From: Actinophytocola sp036378875
Lineage (GTDB): Bacteria > Actinomycetota > Actinomycetes > Mycobacteriales > Pseudonocardiaceae
Direction: 5' to 3'
Length of the DNA stretch: 64,000 nucleotides
Assembly: GCF_036378875.1 (NCBI RefSeq)
Contig: NZ_DASUVO010000076.1
Coordinates: 1 to 64,000, forward strand
Below, piece after piece: positions 60,763 to 64,000 of this stretch. The notes under the pieces were generated by a model, which saw only the letters and a program-made list of their open reading frames with translations, made no database searches and had not been told where the DNA came from. Position numbers and translations under genes: made by a program. Numbering within the stretch: the stretch's first letter is position 1; the number at the start of each line of letters is the position of its first letter.

Positions 60763-63383
60763 GGTGTCTCCTTGGAGAAGGATGCGGTGACGACGTGGTG
60801 GCCGGAGGTGAGCCGGAGGGTGGCGCCGGTCTGGTCCAGCACCCCGTCCTGGTCCGTGATCCGGATGCTGTTCGGGTCGGTGGTGGGGACGTCGAGCAGT
60901 GCGGTGCTGCCGGGTGGCACGGTGGCGGTCACGGTGACCGTGTCGTCGGTCAGTGACCAGCCGCAGGCGACGCGGCCCCGCGCGGTTTCCTGCTCCGCCT
61001 TCGCCCAGCTGAACGTGCCTCCGGGAAGTGGGCGCAGCAGGAGATGTTGGTAGGCAACGGATTCGCCGGTCTGGTCGATGCCGGCGACGCGGCAGAAGAG
61101 CCAGTCGCCCACGCTGCCGAGGCTGTAGTGGTTGAACGAGTTCATCGCGGCGGCCTGGAAGCCGTCGTGTTCGGTCCACCCGTCCCAGCGTTCCCAGATC
61201 GTGGTGGCGCCGTGGCGGATCGAGTACCCCCAGGAGGGGAACTCCTCCTGTTGCAACAACGTGTAGGCGAGGTCGGCGCGGCCGTGGTCCGCCAGCACCG
61301 GACACAGCAGGGCGACCCCGACGAAGCCGGTGGTGAGCCGGTTGTCCCGCTTCTCGACGTCCGCCGCCAGATGCTCCACCGCGAGCGGCACCAGCTCGTC
61401 CGGCACGAGCCCGAACGCGAGCGCCAGCAGGTACGCGGTCTGGGTGCCACCCTCCACCCGGCCGTCTTCGTCTATGTAGGACTCGAAGAACGCGTCCCGG
61501 ATGCCGGCGTGCAGAGTCCAGTGCTCCACCGCGACGTCGTGTCGGCCGAGTACCTCGGCGGCCTGCGCCACGATCTCCGCGCTGCGTGCGAAGTAGGCGG
61601 TCGACAGCACGTCCCGTGGCGTGGTCACGTCGATCTGCAGCCAGTCGCCGTAGGAGTTGCCCGTGCGGTGCCGCCACCGCAGATCCGGGTTGTGCCTTCG
61701 GATGTGCGCGACCCACGCGACCATCGCGTCGAAGCACTCCGCCAGCACGCGGCGGTCCCCGTAGGTGCGCCACAGGTGCCACGGGATGATCACCCCGGCG
61801 TCGCCCCACGCGGGCGCGGCCTCGCGGTACGTGGCGACGAGCGGGGCCACGTCCCGGAACGCGCCGTCGGAGTCCTGCCCGTCGACCACGTCCCGCAGCC
61901 AGCGGGCGAAGAACGCGGACACGTCGGCGCCACGGCTGGCGGTCGGCGCGAAGATCTGGGCGTCACCCAGCCAGCCGAGGCGCTCGTCGCGCTGCGGGCA
62001 GTCGGTGGGCACGGCGACGAAGTTGCCGCGCTGTCCCCATGAGATGTTGGACCACAGCTGGTTGACCATCGGGTCGGAACACTCGAAGTGCCCGGTCCAC
62101 GGCGTGTCGTTGTGGAGCACCCTCGCCACGACCTCTGGCGCCGACCGCACCCCGCTGACCTCGACGTAGCGGAAGCCGTGCATGGTGAACCGAGGCTCGA
62201 ACACCTCGACCGGGGCGCCGGCCGTGACATAGACGTCGGTGGCCTTGGCGCGCCGCAGGTTCTCGACGTACAGCTCGTCGCCGTCGAGGATCTCCGCGTG
62301 CCGCAGGACGATCCGCTGGCCGAAGCCGGCGTCCTGGAGGGTCAGTCTGACCCTGCCGACGAGGTTCTGTCCGAAGTCGACGATGAACCGACCGGGTTCC
62401 CGTGCGGTGACGGAGATCGGGGCGAGCTCGCGTGTGACGCGGATCGGGTGGTCGGGTTCGGCGACCAGCGGTCCTGGCTCGGTGTCGAGCACCTCGACCG
62501 GCCGGCCCGGCTGGTCGGGCGTGGTGGCGTCGACGTGCTCGCCCATCAGCAGATCCGCGAACCGGGTGGCACCCGGCCGTTCGGTCCAGGCGGCGTCCGT
62601 GGCCACCACCTGCCGCGAACCGTCGGCGAAGTCGACCACCAACTGGGCCAGGAACTCCGGACGGTCGCCGTAGTGCTGGGCGGCCCCGCGCTCGTCGAAG
62701 CCGACGAACCCGCACCACCAGCCTTCCGCGACGACCGCGAGGAGCGCGTTGTTTCCCTTACGCAGCAACGAGGTGACGTCATAGGTCTGGTACTGGAGAC
62801 GGCGGTGGTACTCCGTCCAGCCCGGTGCCAGCTCGACATCACCGACTCGGACACCGTTGAGCTGGGCCTCGTACACGCCACGTGCGGTCGCGTACAGCCT
62901 GGCCCGCACGGGTTCCCGTGCCAGTTCGAACTCGCGTCGCAGGTCGAGTGGCGGCGGCCCGAGCGGGAGATCGTGGTCGGTGGGCGGATCGAACGGTGGT
63001 TGCGTGTGGGGATCGCGTCCAATCCAGACGGCGGTCCAGTCGTCGCGGTGCAGCAGGCCGGTCTCGAACCAGCTCTCCCCGGTCGTCCCGTTGTCCGCGT
63101 CGTCCCAGACCTCGACCCGCCAGTGGTACCGCGTACCCGAGCGCAGCACCGGACCGTCCCACGGGACGAGGACGTTCTCACCGGACTCCCGGCGCCCGCT
63201 GTCCCACACGAGGCGAGCCGGGTCGTCGAGGTCCGCCGCACGCTCCGCGGCCGTGATCCGGTACGCGTGCTGCGCGGCGCCCCGCCGCTCGCTCTCGAGC
63301 CGCCACGACAGCCGAGGGCGTGGCTCGCCGAGGCCGAGGGGTTCGTGGCGGTGCTCGGTCCGCAGGTCGTATGGGCGGGTCAT
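60759..63383 (-). CDS. Alpha-L-rhamnosidase, GH78, cytoplasmic
   Basis: 874 residues from ATG 63383, overlapping the permease stop by 4 nt. The N-terminus DLRTEHRHEPLGLGEPRPRL is the same type as the GH78 at 46608. Lectin-like domain with LLMGEHVDA; general acid in TDCPQRDERLGWLGD (about 466); base in ATTIWERWDGW (about 730); C-terminal beta domain with TARGRVACGWSL. No signal peptide. It lies between the permease and binding-protein genes of one coupled operon, so it acts on what that transporter brings in. Confidence 0.93.
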   Translation of the reverse strand: MTRPYDLRTEHRHEPLGLGEPRPRLSWRLESERRGAAQHAYRITAAERAADLDDPARLVWDSGRRESGENVLVPWDGPVLRSGTRYHWRVEVWDDADNGTTGESWFETGLLHRDDWTAVWIGRDPHTQPPFDPPTDHDLPLGPPPLDLRREFELAREPVRARLYATARGVYEAQLNGVRVGDVELAPGWTEYHRRLQYQTYDVTSLLRKGNNALLAVVAEGWWCGFVGFDERGAAQHYGDRPEFLAQLVVDFADGSRQVVATDAAWTERPGATRFADLLMGEHVDATTPDQPGRPVEVLDTEPGPLVAEPDHPIRVTRELAPISVTAREPGRFIVDFGQNLVGRVRLTLQDAGFGQRIVLRHAEILDGDELYVENLRRAKATDVYVTAGAPVEVFEPRFTMHGFRYVEVSGVRSAPEVVARVLHNDTPWTGHFECSDPMVNQLWSNISWGQRGNFVAVPTDCPQRDERLGWLGDAQIFAPTASRGADVSAFFARWLRDVVDGQDSDGAFRDVAPLVATYREAAPAWGDAGVIIPWHLWRTYGDRRVLAECFDAMVAWVAHIRRHNPDLRWRHRTGNSYGDWLQIDVTTPRDVLSTAYFARSAEIVAQAAEVLGRHDVAVEHWTLHAGIRDAFFESYIDEDGRVEGGTQTAYLLALAFGLVPDELVPLAVEHLAADVEKRDNRLTTGFVGVALLCPVLADHGRADLAYTLLQQEEFPSWGYSIRHGATTIWERWDGWTEHDGFQAAAMNSFNHYSLGSVGDWLFCRVAGIDQTGESVAYQHLLLRPLPGGTFSWAKAEQETARGRVACGWSLTDDTVTVTATVPPGSTALLDVPTTDPNSIRITDQDGVLDQTGATLRLTSGHHVVTASFSKETP

Positions 63384-64000
63384 CCCTTGAGTCCTCCGGC
63401 GAAACCGTTGATGATGCTGCGTTGCAGTGCGAAGTAGACGACGAGGATCGGCACGATGCTGATCACCAGCGCGGCGAAGATGAGGTTCCAGTCGGAGACG
63501 TACTGACCGACGAACCCGGCGATCGCGACCGGCATGGTCTGCTGGCCACTGCCGGACAGGTACAGCAGCGGGGTGAAGAAGTCGTTCCACACGGCCACCG
63601 CGTTGAGCACCAACGCGGTCACGGTCACCGGCTTGAGCATCGGCAGGACCACGTGCCGAAACCCTTGCAAGGGCGTACATCCGTCGATGAGCGCGGCGTC
63701 CTCGAAGTCCCTCGGCAGCGCTCGCAGGAAACCGACGTAGAGGAAGGTGGTGAACGGCACCTGCAGCCCGGAGTAGAACAGGATCAGCGCCCACGGGGTG
63801 CCGAGCAGGCCGAGGTCCCGCATGGTCTGGTACAGCGGCAGTGCGGCCAGCTGGAACGGCAGTATCAGGCCCAGCATGATCAGCAGGAACGTCCAGCGGG
63901 ACCACCGTGCGGTGATGCGGGCAAGCGGAAACGCGGCGAGCGCCGAGGCGGCCAGCACGATCACCACGCTGCCGGCCGTCACGAGAACGCTGTTGGCGAG
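63380..64000 (-). CDS. Carbohydrate ABC transporter permease (MalG type), partial
   Basis: The C-terminal 206 residues; the frame stays open through LANSVLVTAGSVVIVLAASA to the right edge, so the first membrane segment and start lie beyond it. The coupling loop is EDAALIDGCTPLQGFRHVVL and the tail is FALQRSIINGFAGGLKG. Coupled by ATGA overlap to the GH78 gene. The MalF-type partner is expected just outside the window. Confidence 0.88.
   Translation of the reverse strand, partial: LANSVLVTAGSVVIVLAASALAAFPLARITARWSRWTFLLIMLGLILPFQLAALPLYQTMRDLGLLGTPWALILFYSGLQVPFTTFLYVGFLRALPRDFEDAALIDGCTPLQGFRHVVLPMLKPVTVTALVLNAVAVWNDFFTPLLYLSGSGQQTMPVAIAGFVGQYVSDWNLIFAALVISIVPILVVYFALQRSIINGFAGGLKG

Noticed and set aside
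1..64000. CRISPR arrays, tRNA or rRNA genes, phage or conjugation genes
   Set aside because: No regularly spaced repeats, clover-leaf candidates or typical proteins were seen on either strand.

Overview
The window is GC-rich DNA (roughly 70 % by eye) with frequent GTG starts, 4-nt start/stop overlaps and many LacI, TetR and ROK regulators, as in a soil actinomycete. Long self-complementary intergenic hairpins and the gene content suggest Pseudonocardiales, but the genus cannot be fixed from the sequence alone. I see no rRNA, tRNA, CRISPR array, insertion sequence or phage genes.

Left part (1-17206), mixed metabolism: the end of a zinc alcohol dehydrogenase; a class I DAHP synthase preceded by a 19-codon leader peptide rich in Tyr, Trp and Phe and by alternative hairpins, which looks like an aromatic amino acid attenuator; a ROK regulator divergent from a xylose-type ABC transporter; an XRE/MmyB regulator divergent from an alcohol dehydrogenase, Bcr-type MFS pump and cupin; a TetR gene divergent from a quinone oxidoreductase, intradiol dioxygenase and SDR set; a scar of decayed gene pieces (13.8-14.4 kb); and an AraC gene divergent from a DsbA-like protein, an MBL-fold protein lacking its metal motif, and a SnoaL-like protein.

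Right part (17207-64000), a large plant-glycan utilisation region: five GH78 or GH78-like alpha-L-rhamnosidase genes (one frameshifted), two GH43 genes, a GH3 glucosidase, a cutinase/PETase-like secreted esterase, a secreted SGNH esterase, an intracellular esterase, two paralogous MFS sugar transporters, three carbohydrate ABC systems (one broken, one running off the edge), an Opp-type ABC system with a two-domain ATPase and a TIM-barrel isomerase, four LacI regulators, and a small operon with galactonate dehydratase (dgoD), a GntR regulator and a sugar dehydrogenase. The likely flow is secreted rhamnosidases and esterases outside the cell, uptake of deglycosylated oligosaccharides or glycosides by ABC and MFS carriers, and intracellular trimming by GH78, GH43 and GH3 enzymes. 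Rhamnose kinase, isomerase and aldolase genes are not in the window.

A recurring operator-like palindrome (consensus TGAAACGTTTCA) lies before the MFS-GH78 pair, before a second GH78 gene and before the secreted GH78-like gene, and suggests one LacI-type rhamnoside regulon. The most unusual items are the aromatic leader peptide, the divergent PETase-like cutinase that abuts a truncated and frameshifted ABC permease, the one-base frameshift in a secreted rhamnosidase, and the motif-deficient MBL protein.
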